This document shows, piece after piece, positions 1 to 7,199 of a DNA stretch of 32,372 bases. The position numbers were made by a program, and so were the translations under genes. Source of the stretch: Flavobacteriia bacterium (lineage in GTDB: Bacteria; Bacteroidota; Bacteroidia; Flavobacteriales_D; Crocinitomicaceae). The stretch is from contig CANGOA010000015.1 in the NCBI GenBank assembly GCA_947455255.1, forward strand, positions 1 to 32,372, written 5' to 3'. The notes beneath the pieces were generated by a model. It had not been told where the DNA came from. It did not search any database and saw nothing but the letters and a program-made list of their open reading frames with translations. Positions within the stretch are counted from its first letter, which is position 1. Each line of letters starts with the position of its first letter.

Positions 1-139
1 CTATCTAATAGATTAAGCAGCAAGTGCGTATGACGTGTTGTCAATTATAGTTCGAGACAGGATATTAAAGAGCTCCACCTCAACGCTCTACATGCTTACA
101 CTTGACTATCGCTTATGCTGTCAAATCCAATACAGCCCC
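1..139 (-). ncRNA. ssrA: tmRNA (ssrA), 5' part, truncated by the window edge
   Basis: Read on the minus strand, the RNA begins near position 139 with GGGGCTGTATTGGATTTGAC, which matches the conserved tmRNA 5' end (GGGGCTG..TGGATT.GAC). About 100 nt further on, positions 42-13 encode the tag D-N-T-S-Y-A-L-A-A followed by TAA. It ends in the YALAA degron that Bacteroidota and many other tags share. tmRNA rescues stalled ribosomes with SmpB and tags the nascent chain for proteolysis. The 3' part, including the tRNA-like acceptor half, lies outside the window. A possible -7 element TATCTTTA (minus strand, 159-152; one mismatch to TAnnTTTG) lies about 13 nt before the 5' end. The exact 5' end and resume codon (GAC at 42-40) are inferred from alignment by eye. 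Confidence 0.9.
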
Positions 140-205
140 AGTATTGTAACGTAAAGATAGATAAAATACCTGATTTAGGTTAGGAATTACCCAAAGAATA
201 GTTGT

Positions 206-213
206 TATATTTG
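206..213 (+). promoter_or_regulatory. Bacteroidota -7 promoter element for the oxygenase gene
   Basis: TATATTTG is an exact match to the Bacteroidota -7 consensus TAnnTTTG. Its last G is the first base of an in-frame GTG at 213. A transcript from this element would start around 219-222, downstream of that GTG, so the ATG at 237 is the better start for the following gene. No clear -33 TTG was found. Confidence 0.5.
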
Positions 214-236
214 TGATATATTCAAATTCTAAGGTT

Positions 237-1019
237 ATGGAAATTTTTGATATCCAACAATTAAATGAGCGTTTGCCTGAAATTAAAGCATCATTTCAAT
301 CCAAAAAACCTTTTCGTTATGTAGCTATAGATAATTTCTTACCAGAAGCTATTGGAAACGAGATACACGATAATTATCCTACGGTTAACTTAGGTGAATG
401 GGATGGAACAACTTACTTGGATCAAAAAAATAAATTCCAAAAATCGAAGTTTGAAGCTGGTTCTTTCATGCAAGAGGTATTCGACCAATTGAATGGAACC
501 GTTTTTTGTGGGTGGTTGGATCGTTTAGCTGAATTTGAAGAGCCATTAATGGGAGATCCAGATTTATTTGGAGGTGGTTTACACCAATCCGTAAATGGTG
601 CGTTTTTGAATGTGCACGTAGATTATAACATTCATCCAAAAACGAAATACCACCGTCGTTTAAATGCAATTATCTATTTGAATAAAGATTGGAAAGATGA
701 ATACCAAGGGCATAACGAATTGTGGGACTTTACTAATGGAAAAAAAGTAATGCTTGATCGTGTTGCTCCCATTTTCAACCGTTGTGTGATTTTTGAAACC
801 AATGAAATATCCTTCCATGGTCACCCAACACCATTGAATACTCCTGAAGGAGTTACTCGTAAATCCTTAGCTACTTATTATTACACAAAAGATAGGCCGG
901 AACACGAAAAGGCTGCTGACCACAATACCATTTACAAAAATACAGAAGGTTCTTTTGGTCAATGGAAACGTTTTGTGGCAGGGGTGAAAGCTTTTGCGGA
1001 GAGAACGTTTAAGAAGTGA
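237..1019 (+). CDS. 2OG-Fe(II) oxygenase (prolyl 4-hydroxylase-like)
   Basis: Cytosolic 260-residue dioxygenase of the 2-oxoglutarate/Fe(II) superfamily. The double-stranded beta-helix shows the iron triad: H127-x-D129 in the segment NVHVDYN, then distal H194 in FHGHP, with R208 in GVTRKS placed to bind 2-oxoglutarate. The family hydroxylates proteins, nucleotides or sugars; the substrate cannot be told from the sequence. Relatives of this size often sit beside glycan-modifying genes, and a glycosyltransferase lies two genes downstream. The reading frame could extend to a GTG at 213, but that codon overlaps the -7 promoter element, so I start at ATG 237. The next gene begins 4 nt after the stop. 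Family is clear; the role is open. Confidence 0.85.
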   Translation: MEIFDIQQLNERLPEIKASFQSKKPFRYVAIDNFLPEAIGNEIHDNYPTVNLGEWDGTTYLDQKNKFQKSKFEAGSFMQEVFDQLNGTVFCGWLDRLAEFEEPLMGDPDLFGGGLHQSVNGAFLNVHVDYNIHPKTKYHRRLNAIIYLNKDWKDEYQGHNELWDFTNGKKVMLDRVAPIFNRCVIFETNEISFHGHPTPLNTPEGVTRKSLATYYYTKDRPEHEKAADHNTIYKNTEGSFGQWKRFVAGVKAFAERTFKK

Positions 1020-1023
1020 ATTT

Positions 1024-1518
1024 ATGATTAAGAAAACTATAATTTGTGTAGGATTTATTTTTCTTGCTCCCATATCATTATATTCTCAAGTCAAACATAG
1101 AAAACCTGACTATGCATTATCCCCTGGAATTTCGATCCAAAAAGAAGTACTTTATGAAATTAATACTTTAATTGGTCGTTATGAAAATTCAACTGGGGGA
1201 AATGCTTTTGGTGGTGTAAGATTTGGATTTGAATCAAATTTAAAACAAGGCATTAATAATATAATTGCACCAAAAATTGGATTAGAAATATCTGGAATGT
1301 TAATTTGTTTGAGGATTACAGCAATTAATTATTTTCAAAATCATAAAAATCAATTTACATTATTACCTGAATTTGGGATTAGTTATATGGGTTTTGTTAA
1401 CTTAACTTATGGTTATAATATATTCATGTCAAAAAATAACTTTATAGATATTGGAAGTCATAGAATCTGTTTAACATTCAACCTTAACCGAGATTTAATT
1501 GACGATACATTCAACTAA
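1024..1518 (+). CDS. Small secreted protein, probable outer-membrane beta-barrel fragment-type protein
   Basis: 164 residues with an N-terminal signal peptide (hydrophobic run IICVGFIFLAPISLYS, probable cleavage before Q or V near residue 21). After that come alternating aromatic and glycine-rich segments such as GGVRFGF, LPEFGISYMG and LTYGYNIF, typical of short outer-membrane beta-barrel proteins in Bacteroidota. No catalytic motif is visible and I do not recognise a named family. The start chosen is ATG 1024, since an upstream TTG at 994 would bury the signal peptide and overlap the oxygenase. It lies 4 nt behind the oxygenase and may be co-transcribed with it. Its A+T content is somewhat higher than its neighbours, so it may be a later arrival. 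Confidence 0.7.
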   Translation: MIKKTIICVGFIFLAPISLYSQVKHRKPDYALSPGISIQKEVLYEINTLIGRYENSTGGNAFGGVRFGFESNLKQGINNIIAPKIGLEISGMLICLRITAINYFQNHKNQFTLLPEFGISYMGFVNLTYGYNIFMSKNNFIDIGSHRICLTFNLNRDLIDDTFN

Positions 1519-1534
1519 TTTAATTATCTGAATA

Positions 1535-1561
1535 TTGATAATTTTCAAATTTGTACTTTTG
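1535..1561 (+). promoter_or_regulatory. Bacteroidota promoter (-33 TTG / -7 TACTTTTG) directly abutting the glycosyltransferase start
   Basis: TTG at 1535-1537 and the exact TAnnTTTG match TACTTTTG at 1554-1561 are separated by 16 bp, within the usual spacing range for this promoter class. The gene's ATG is at 1567, only 5 nt after the -7 box, which predicts a leaderless or nearly leaderless mRNA. Confidence 0.65.
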
Positions 1562-1566
1562 CATCT

Positions 1567-2823
1567 ATGCAGAAAAAACACATTCTTTTTGTTTCTTATG
1601 ACGGAATGACGGATTCCTTGGGTCAATCACAAGTGTTACCTTATATCCGTGAAATTTCCAAGAAAGACTATCGTTATACCTTGATAAGTTTTGAAAAAGA
1701 TGATCGTTACAAGCAACATCATAAGACCATCGAACAAATCTGTGCAAATTCGGAAGTAGATTGGATTCCGATTTCCTATTCGGGAAGTATTCCTATTATT
1801 TCTACCATATGGAATGTATATCGTTTGAAGAAAGAAGTGTTTAAATTACATAAACGCAGACCAATAGATTTGTTCCATAGTCGTAGTCATGTTCCATCCT
1901 TAGCTGCACATGCATTATTCTTAAAGAAAAAAGTGCCGTTTTTGTTTGATATGCGCGGTTTTTGGGCGGATGAACGTGTCGATGGAAAAGTATGGGATTT
2001 AGGAAACCCAATTTTTAAAAAGGTTTATAACTTTTTCAAACGCAAAGAGATTGAATTTATCATTGATGCTGGAGCAATTATTTCGTTAACCGAGAATGGA
2101 AAAGTAGAAATTGAATCTTGGCAACACAAACAAACAACACCAAAGGCTTTACGTGATAAACAGTTGGACATTACTGTTATCCCTTGTTGTGTGGATACAG
2201 CATTGTTTGATCCTGAAAAGGTTACCCTAGAATATAAAAACGAATTAAGAACAACATTAAACATTCAGACAGATCAGTTTGTGTTAGGATATGTTGGTTC
2301 AATTGGTACGTGGTACATGTTGCCTGAAATGCTTGATTTCTTTCAAGTTTTAGAAAAAAAGAATCCAAATGCTATATTTCTATTTGTAAGTAATGAAGGC
2401 GATAAGATATATGAATTAGCTGCACAAAAAGGAATAGCTGCGGACAAAATTCGTGTAGTTTCATGTTTGCATAGTCAGGTAGCTAGTTATATTTCTTTGT
2501 TTACAGCTTCAATTTATTTTATCATTCCTGCTTATTCTAAAAAAGCATCTTCACCTACAAAACAAGCGGAATTGATGTCTATGGGAATTCCAGTAATCTG
2601 TAATGCAGGGGTGGGGGATTCGGACTTAATTGTAAAAAAACACCAAGCAGGGTGGGTGGTTGATGAATTTATCGATGTAAACTATCAATCAGTTGTGGAT
2701 ATGCTTGTTTCAAGTGATTTTTCTGAATTCAGCCGATTATCAGCTAGTTGTAAAGATATTTTTCAATTAGAAAAGGGAGCGGAACACTTTGAAGCTTCAT
2801 ACCGTCGTATTATGAACAAGTAA
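1567..2823 (+). CDS. Glycosyltransferase, GT-B fold (family 4-like)
   Basis: 418-residue cytosolic or membrane-associated glycosyltransferase. The N-terminal Rossmann half opens with HILFVSYDGMTDSLGQSQV, a typical GT4 start with the acceptor-side glycine-rich loop. The middle FDMRGFWADERVD segment recurs in this subgroup. The C-terminal half carries VLGYVGSIGTWYMLPEM and then the donor-binding region around SSPTKQAELMSMGIPVICNAG, which holds the conserved E and GIPVI of the GT-B nucleotide-sugar site. It probably adds a hexose to surface polysaccharide or another glycan; donor and acceptor are unknown. It is monocistronic with its own promoter. The start is fixed by the family-typical beginning. 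Confidence 0.88.
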   Translation: MQKKHILFVSYDGMTDSLGQSQVLPYIREISKKDYRYTLISFEKDDRYKQHHKTIEQICANSEVDWIPISYSGSIPIISTIWNVYRLKKEVFKLHKRRPIDLFHSRSHVPSLAAHALFLKKKVPFLFDMRGFWADERVDGKVWDLGNPIFKKVYNFFKRKEIEFIIDAGAIISLTENGKVEIESWQHKQTTPKALRDKQLDITVIPCCVDTALFDPEKVTLEYKNELRTTLNIQTDQFVLGYVGSIGTWYMLPEMLDFFQVLEKKNPNAIFLFVSNEGDKIYELAAQKGIAADKIRVVSCLHSQVASYISLFTASIYFIIPAYSKKASSPTKQAELMSMGIPVICNAGVGDSDLIVKKHQAGWVVDEFIDVNYQSVVDMLVSSDFSEFSRLSASCKDIFQLEKGAEHFEASYRRIMNK

Positions 2824-2837
2824 TTCTTATTTTCTTA

Positions 2838-2854
2838 TTTAGAATAATTCTAAA
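2838..2854. promoter_or_regulatory. Fur-family-like operator 1
   Basis: TTTAGAATAATTCTAAA is a perfect 8-bp inverted repeat about one central base. The layout resembles operators of the Fur/Irr superfamily (AT-rich 7-1-7 type). It lies 72 bp upstream of the porin start and is part of a 22-bp direct repeat (2832-2853) matched at 2876-2897 with one difference. That a Fur protein binds here is inference from motif shape and the iron-type genes downstream. Confidence 0.6.
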
Positions 2855-2881
2855 ATACCTTTTTTGTGGTATTGCTTCTTA

Positions 2882-2898
2882 TTTAGAATGATTCTAAT
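2882..2898. promoter_or_regulatory. Fur-family-like operator 2, overlapping the probable promoter
   Basis: TTTAGAATGATTCTAAT carries a perfect 15-bp palindrome core (2883-2897). Its centre is exactly 44 bp, about four helical turns, from operator 1. A possible promoter (TTG 2872-2874, then TAATTTCG 2895-2902 with one mismatch to TAnnTTTG, 20-bp spacer) brackets it, so a bound repressor would block RNA polymerase. Confidence 0.6.
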
Positions 2899-2925
2899 TT
2901 CGTAACGTTAAAATATTAATACGTT

Positions 2926-4131
2926 ATGAAAAAAATAATATTCAGTATTCTTCTAGTAATAGTTACATTACAAGTTTCGGCTCAAGTATTAACACGTGAA
3001 GATTCTTTAGCGGCAGGTTTGATACGTTCCAATGCTTCAACCGTTATATCTGGTTATGGGAACGTGAATAATACGACCAACTTCACCACCAAAAAAAGCG
3101 TAATTAATTTAGATCGACTTATCTTATTTGTGGGACATAAGTTTAACAACAAGATTTCTTTCTTTTCTGAGTTGGAACTGGAAAATGCAAAAATTGCCTC
3201 TGGAAATGTAGATGGAGAATTTTCTGTTGAGCAAGCCTTTATTAAGTTTAACGTGAATAGTAACAATTACATCACAGGAGGTTTATTTATTCCACGAATT
3301 GGGATTATTAATGAGAATCATTTGCCGAATACCTTCAACAGTAACAATAGACCAATGGTAGAGACTTTAGTGATTCCTTCTACTTGGAGAGAATTAGGTG
3401 TGAGTTTTTATGGATCAAGTGCTAAGATTCCAGGGTTGAATTATACCTTGGCGTTAGTTAATGGATTGTCGAGTGCTAATTTTAAAAATGGTTCAGGAAT
3501 TAAAGAAGGTAGATATGAAGGAAGTAATGCATCGACAGGGACGCTAGCTTTAACAGGTTCTTTATTGTATTATAGCGGTTTTTTTAGAACACAGGTTTCT
3601 GCTTATTACGGTGGCTCTAATGGAATTACACCTCGTGAAGCTGATAGTTTGCAGTTGAATAAAGGCATATTTAGTTCGCCAATTGGTTTGGTAGATTTCA
3701 ACATTCAATATCATGGACCCCGTTTTCAATTTAAAGCACTTGCATGTATTGTAACTATTTCGGATGCTGCAAAAATTAATACGGCTTATGCCAATAACAC
3801 CTCTAAACAAATGGTTGGTGCTTATGTTGAAGGCGGATATGATTTTTATAAAAAAGAAGAAAAAACTGCACGAGTATATGCACGTTTTGAGTACATTAAT
3901 CTAAATCATCAATTAGCAGAAAACAGTATTGCAAACACAACCTTAAAACAAAATTACATCACTTCAGGTTTGTGTTTTTTACCTGTAAAAGGAGTTATGC
4001 TAAAATTAGATTATACGTACAGATTGACAGGGGATAACAATCCTTTGTTGGTAGTTAACCCTTTCCCTAAAGGACTTCCATATTATACACAACAACATAT
4101 AATGAATTTAGGATTAGCGTATTCTTTTTAG
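2926..4131 (+). CDS. Outer-membrane porin, first gene of the imelysin operon
   Basis: 401 residues with a signal peptide (MKKIIFSILLVIVTLQVSAQ). The mature part is rich in beta-hairpin signatures of a porin: INLDRLILFVGHKFNNKISFFSELELE, then YITGGLFIPRIGI, and a C-terminus ending in an aromatic (LGLAYSF), which is the outer-membrane insertion signal. It resembles the OprO/OprP-like porins found beside imelysins in Bacteroidota. It probably lets iron or an iron complex into the periplasm for the imelysin partner; the substrate is an inference from context. The gene follows two Fur-like operators and is 35 nt ahead of the imelysin gene on the same strand. Confidence 0.8.
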   Translation: MKKIIFSILLVIVTLQVSAQVLTREDSLAAGLIRSNASTVISGYGNVNNTTNFTTKKSVINLDRLILFVGHKFNNKISFFSELELENAKIASGNVDGEFSVEQAFIKFNVNSNNYITGGLFIPRIGIINENHLPNTFNSNNRPMVETLVIPSTWRELGVSFYGSSAKIPGLNYTLALVNGLSSANFKNGSGIKEGRYEGSNASTGTLALTGSLLYYSGFFRTQVSAYYGGSNGITPREADSLQLNKGIFSSPIGLVDFNIQYHGPRFQFKALACIVTISDAAKINTAYANNTSKQMVGAYVEGGYDFYKKEEKTARVYARFEYINLNHQLAENSIANTTLKQNYITSGLCFLPVKGVMLKLDYTYRLTGDNNPLLVVNPFPKGLPYYTQQHIMNLGLAYSF

Positions 4132-4166
4132 TTAAGAGTTACGAGTTACGGAAATAATTATATAGT

Positions 4167-5219
4167 ATGAAAAATTTGAGTTTATTAGTTGGACTGTTTT
4201 TTTTGGTTGGGTGTAAAAAAACAACGCATACAGAAACAAAAAATGTAACGCAAGAAGAAGTTGTGATGTCATTAGCAACAAATGTGAATGTTGTAGCATA
4301 CCAACAATTGGCAAAGAGAAGTGATGATTTATATCAAGCTGTTGTTTCCTTCTGCACAAATCCTACCGATCAGGGTTTAGAAGATTGTCGCCAGTTATGG
4401 AAAGAAACGCGCGCTGTTTGGGAAAAAACGGAAGGATTTTTATACGGACCTGTTTCTTCTCAAAACATTGATCCAAGAATAGATACCTGGCCTGTAGATT
4501 ATTTAGTGTTGGATAGTGTTTTGAAAAGTTCCATTATTTTCAATGAAACCAACATGTCTGTTTTGGAAGACGCGTTGAAAGGATTTCATCCTATGGAATA
4601 CATTTTATTTGGAAAAAATGGGAATAAAAAAGAAAGTGAATTAACTATGCGTGAAAAAGAATATTTAACAGCTTTAGCATTTGATGTGAAGAATTTAACA
4701 AGTCAATTATCAGATAGTTGGAATGTAAAAAACAAAGACAATTACTTTTCTTACTTTACAAATCCTTCAACGTTCAATCCGTATTACAAAACACAAAAAG
4801 ATGTGTATTTGGAAATCGCAAATGCGATGATTGGAATTTGTGATGAGGTAGCGAATAGAAAAATTGGGGAGCCTTTTTTAACACAAGATTCATCGCTAGA
4901 AGAATCTCCATTTTCAGGTAATTCATTGACCGATTTTATGAATAATATGTTTAGTGTTCAATGTGTATTTCAAGGAAAATTTTCGAGTGATCAAATTGGA
5001 TTAGAGGACTTTGTGAAAAAGAATAATTTATCCTTGAATCAATTGATAAACACCAAAATTAGTTCTGCAATTTCAGCGTTAGCTACTGTAAAAGGACCAT
5101 TTTCAACCGCTATTCTCGAGCAACCTATTCAAGTAGAAAATGCAATGAAAGCAATCAACGATTTGAAAGAAGTATTAGAAAGTAAGTTAATCCCATTTAT
5201 TCAATTGAATGTTAACTAA
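4167..5219 (+). CDS. Imelysin-family (peptidase M75-like / EfeO-IrpA type) lipoprotein
   Basis: 350-residue lipoprotein. The signal peptide ends in FLVGC with Cys16 followed by KK. The key imelysin motif GxHxxE is present as GFHPME at residues 139-144, followed by YILFG. The domain is an all-helical bundle in two halves, and the second half carries LTDFMNNMF, a repeat-half landmark. Imelysins are periplasmic or surface iron-binding components of Fur-regulated iron uptake rather than active proteases. Length is typical. The stop is 1 nt before the next ATG, so the gene is translationally coupled to the di-heme protein. Confidence in family is high; the iron role rests on family knowledge and the upstream operators. 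Confidence 0.9.
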   Translation: MKNLSLLVGLFFLVGCKKTTHTETKNVTQEEVVMSLATNVNVVAYQQLAKRSDDLYQAVVSFCTNPTDQGLEDCRQLWKETRAVWEKTEGFLYGPVSSQNIDPRIDTWPVDYLVLDSVLKSSIIFNETNMSVLEDALKGFHPMEYILFGKNGNKKESELTMREKEYLTALAFDVKNLTSQLSDSWNVKNKDNYFSYFTNPSTFNPYYKTQKDVYLEIANAMIGICDEVANRKIGEPFLTQDSSLEESPFSGNSLTDFMNNMFSVQCVFQGKFSSDQIGLEDFVKKNNLSLNQLINTKISSAISALATVKGPFSTAILEQPIQVENAMKAINDLKEVLESKLIPFIQLNVN

Positions 5220-5220
5220 T

Positions 5221-6591
5221 ATGAAGTACGTTACGTGTTTATTTCTTGTAATTATTTTAGTTACAAGTTGTAAAAAAGAAGCATCAATAACCAATTATGA
5301 AGAACAAGATTGGCTAGCAGGAGGGAGTCAAACTGTGTTTGAAACAGGTTCTGGGGCATATAGTCAGACATTTCCTGTTAATCTTTCCGCAGTAGCTTTG
5401 GAAAACCACGAAATTGGCGATGCGCTTTTCGAAGCAACCTTTATAACTGCTCCAGCACCCAAAAATGCTGGTTTAGGACCACTTTACAATGCTGTATCAT
5501 GTGCTTCATGTCATAATAAAGATGGTAGAGGAAATGCACCAGAAGAAGGAGGTCATTCCGTTTCTTTGTTTTTAAAAGTAAGTGAACCGGGGGTGAATGA
5601 ACACGGGGGACCATTGGATCTTCCCGGTTTTGGAGTTCAAATTCAACCGAAGGCAACGTTTGGGAAACTAGGTGAGGCAGAAGTAAATGTTCACTATACC
5701 TATGAAACAGGGGCCTTTGATGACGGTGCGAGTTACGAACTTCGTCGTCCAACCTTTTCAATTGATAATCCATATATTCCTCTTCCAGGTAATTATTTGT
5801 TTTCGCCACGTTTTTCCCGACCAGTATTTGGAATGGGATTATTGGAAGCAATAGCCGACGCTACTGTATTGATGAATGAAGATGAATATGATGTGAATAA
5901 TGACGGAATAACAGGAAAAGCAAATTACGTATGGAATATTTACGAACGTAAAATGACTTTAGGGAGATTTGGCTGGAAAGCTGGTGTACCAACAGTTCTT
6001 CAACAAGTAGCAGCAGCCTTTAATCAAGACATTGGATTGACAAATTTCATTTTTCCGTATGAGAATTCATTAAATCAAGCACAATATGATAATCTAAACG
6101 ACGAATTCGAATTATCTGATAGTTTAGTTTATGCATCTGCAATGTATATTCGCACACTTGCAGTCCCTGCCCGAAGAAATGTGAAAGATCCAGAGGTAAT
6201 TCGAGGAAAACAACTATTTAACGATGCAGCGTGTGTAAAGTGTCATACACCTAAACATAAAACAAAAGTAAATATGGCCTTTCCAGCTTTGTCTAACCAA
6301 ACGATTTATCCGTATACCGATTTATTGTTACACGACATGGGACCAAACTTATCAGATAATAGACCAGAATATTTAGCAGAAGGTTTTGAATGGCGTACAC
6401 CACCATTATGGGGTATTGGTTTATCTCAATCAGTGAATAACCATTCGTATTTTTTGCATGATGGACGTGCACGAAATATTAGTGAAGCCATTTTGTGGCA
6501 TGGAGGAGAAGCCTTACAATCAAAATTACTCTATATAAAAATGAGTGCGTCTGATCGTAAGGCTTTATTGAAGTTTTTGAACTCTTTGTAA
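5221..6591 (+). CDS. Di-heme oxidoreductase family lipoprotein (DUF1111-type)
   Basis: 456-residue lipoprotein; signal peptide ends in ILVTSC (Cys17), then KK. Two c-type heme sites are visible: CASCH at residues 94-98 and CVKCH at 338-342. Family hallmarks include GLGPLYNAVSCASCHNKDGRG and, near the C-terminus, WRTPPLWGIGLS and FLHDGRARNISEAILWHGGE. DUF1111 (thiol oxidoreductase-like) proteins travel with imelysins and are thought to transfer electrons, perhaps reducing or oxidising iron for uptake. Start: ATG 5221 rather than an upstream in-frame ATG at 5209, because 5221 begins the signal peptide and follows the imelysin stop by 1 nt. It is convergent with the next gene, with 5 nt between the stops. 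Confidence 0.9.
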   Translation: MKYVTCLFLVIILVTSCKKEASITNYEEQDWLAGGSQTVFETGSGAYSQTFPVNLSAVALENHEIGDALFEATFITAPAPKNAGLGPLYNAVSCASCHNKDGRGNAPEEGGHSVSLFLKVSEPGVNEHGGPLDLPGFGVQIQPKATFGKLGEAEVNVHYTYETGAFDDGASYELRRPTFSIDNPYIPLPGNYLFSPRFSRPVFGMGLLEAIADATVLMNEDEYDVNNDGITGKANYVWNIYERKMTLGRFGWKAGVPTVLQQVAAAFNQDIGLTNFIFPYENSLNQAQYDNLNDEFELSDSLVYASAMYIRTLAVPARRNVKDPEVIRGKQLFNDAACVKCHTPKHKTKVNMAFPALSNQTIYPYTDLLLHDMGPNLSDNRPEYLAEGFEWRTPPLWGIGLSQSVNNHSYFLHDGRARNISEAILWHGGEALQSKLLYIKMSASDRKALLKFLNSL

Positions 6592-6596
6592 AATGA

Positions 6597-6959
6597 TTAG
6601 TTATTCAATTTTCCTTGGCTAATCCATTTCGAGAAAACAGCAATTTTATCTGCTGACCACTTTCCAGATTGAGGCATAAATCCACTATTGATTGCACTTA
6701 GTGAACTACTTGCGTATTTAGAAACATTCGAATAACCACTTAAGTTGATCCCTCCACTTGCATTTGAACCGCTGTGGCAACTTGTACATTCTTGACTCAT
6801 TAAGGGAGCAATGTCCGTTTTGTACGAAATGACTTTTGTGGTATCCAAGGTTGTTGGAGTAATAGGAGTTGTAGTAGGAGTTGTCGATGTTTTTTTACAA
6901 GAAAATAACATCCCTCCAATTAATGTAAATCCTAGGATTGCGAAGCTTAATTTTTTCAT
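6597..6959 (-). CDS. Small cytochrome c-like lipoprotein (CX2CH)
   Basis: 120-residue lipoprotein (signal peptide ends LFSC, Cys21, then KK). A Thr/Pro-rich linker of about 20 residues leads to a compact cytochrome domain with C58-T-S-C61-H62 and a candidate distal ligand Met95 in GFMPQSGK. C-terminal WISQGKLNN is similar to the end of the other small cytochrome at 9665-10042 (WIEQKGKNN), so the two are diverged paralogues. It probably shuttles electrons in the periplasm. It lies 233 nt after the T9SS propeller gene and may have its own promoter. A 6-bp inverted repeat ACGTTT-TTT-AAACGT at 6985-6999 lies just upstream and could be an operator. Confidence 0.8.
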   Translation of the reverse strand: MKKLSFAILGFTLIGGMLFSCKKTSTTPTTTPITPTTLDTTKVISYKTDIAPLMSQECTSCHSGSNASGGINLSGYSNVSKYASSSLSAINSGFMPQSGKWSADKIAVFSKWISQGKLNN

Positions 6960-7144
6960 ACGAATTGTTTATATATTTATGAAGACGTTTTTTAAACGTA
7001 AAAGTTGGTTTTTTATTTTATATAATATTCCTAAAAAAGCAATTTTCAATACAAGATTAATTCGTTAGTTTTCTAAGACAAAATAATAGCTTATTATTCA
7101 GCTTTTTTATAGGTGTAAATTATTTTTTTAATGGCTTCTATTCT

Positions 7145-7199
7145 GCTCAGCCTGACAAAAAAGTTTTAAGTCAGACTGAGCTGAGTAGAAGTCTACTCA
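7145..7199. terminator. Two hairpins downstream of the propeller gene (probable terminator or dispersed repeat)
   Basis: GCTCAGCCTGAC (7145-7156) pairs with GTCAGACTGAGC (7170-7181) with one mismatch and a 13-nt loop. Beside it, TGAGTAGA-AG-TCTACTCA (7182-7199) is a perfect 8-bp hairpin that includes the TAG stop codon of the propeller gene. No clear U-run follows on either strand, so it may be a Bacteroidota-style terminator, an mRNA-stabilising structure or a copy of a small intergenic repeat. Confidence 0.5.

Noticed and set aside
213-236. GTG start giving 8 extra residues to the 2OG oxygenase
   Set aside because: The GTG shares its G with an exact -7 promoter box, so the transcript starts after it.
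5209-5220. Upstream ATG for the di-heme lipoprotein
   Set aside because: It overlaps the imelysin gene and puts four polar residues before the signal peptide; ATG 5221 is better.
5441-5851. Minus-strand 136-residue frame inside the di-heme gene
   Set aside because: Shadow of a gene with clear heme motifs on the plus strand.
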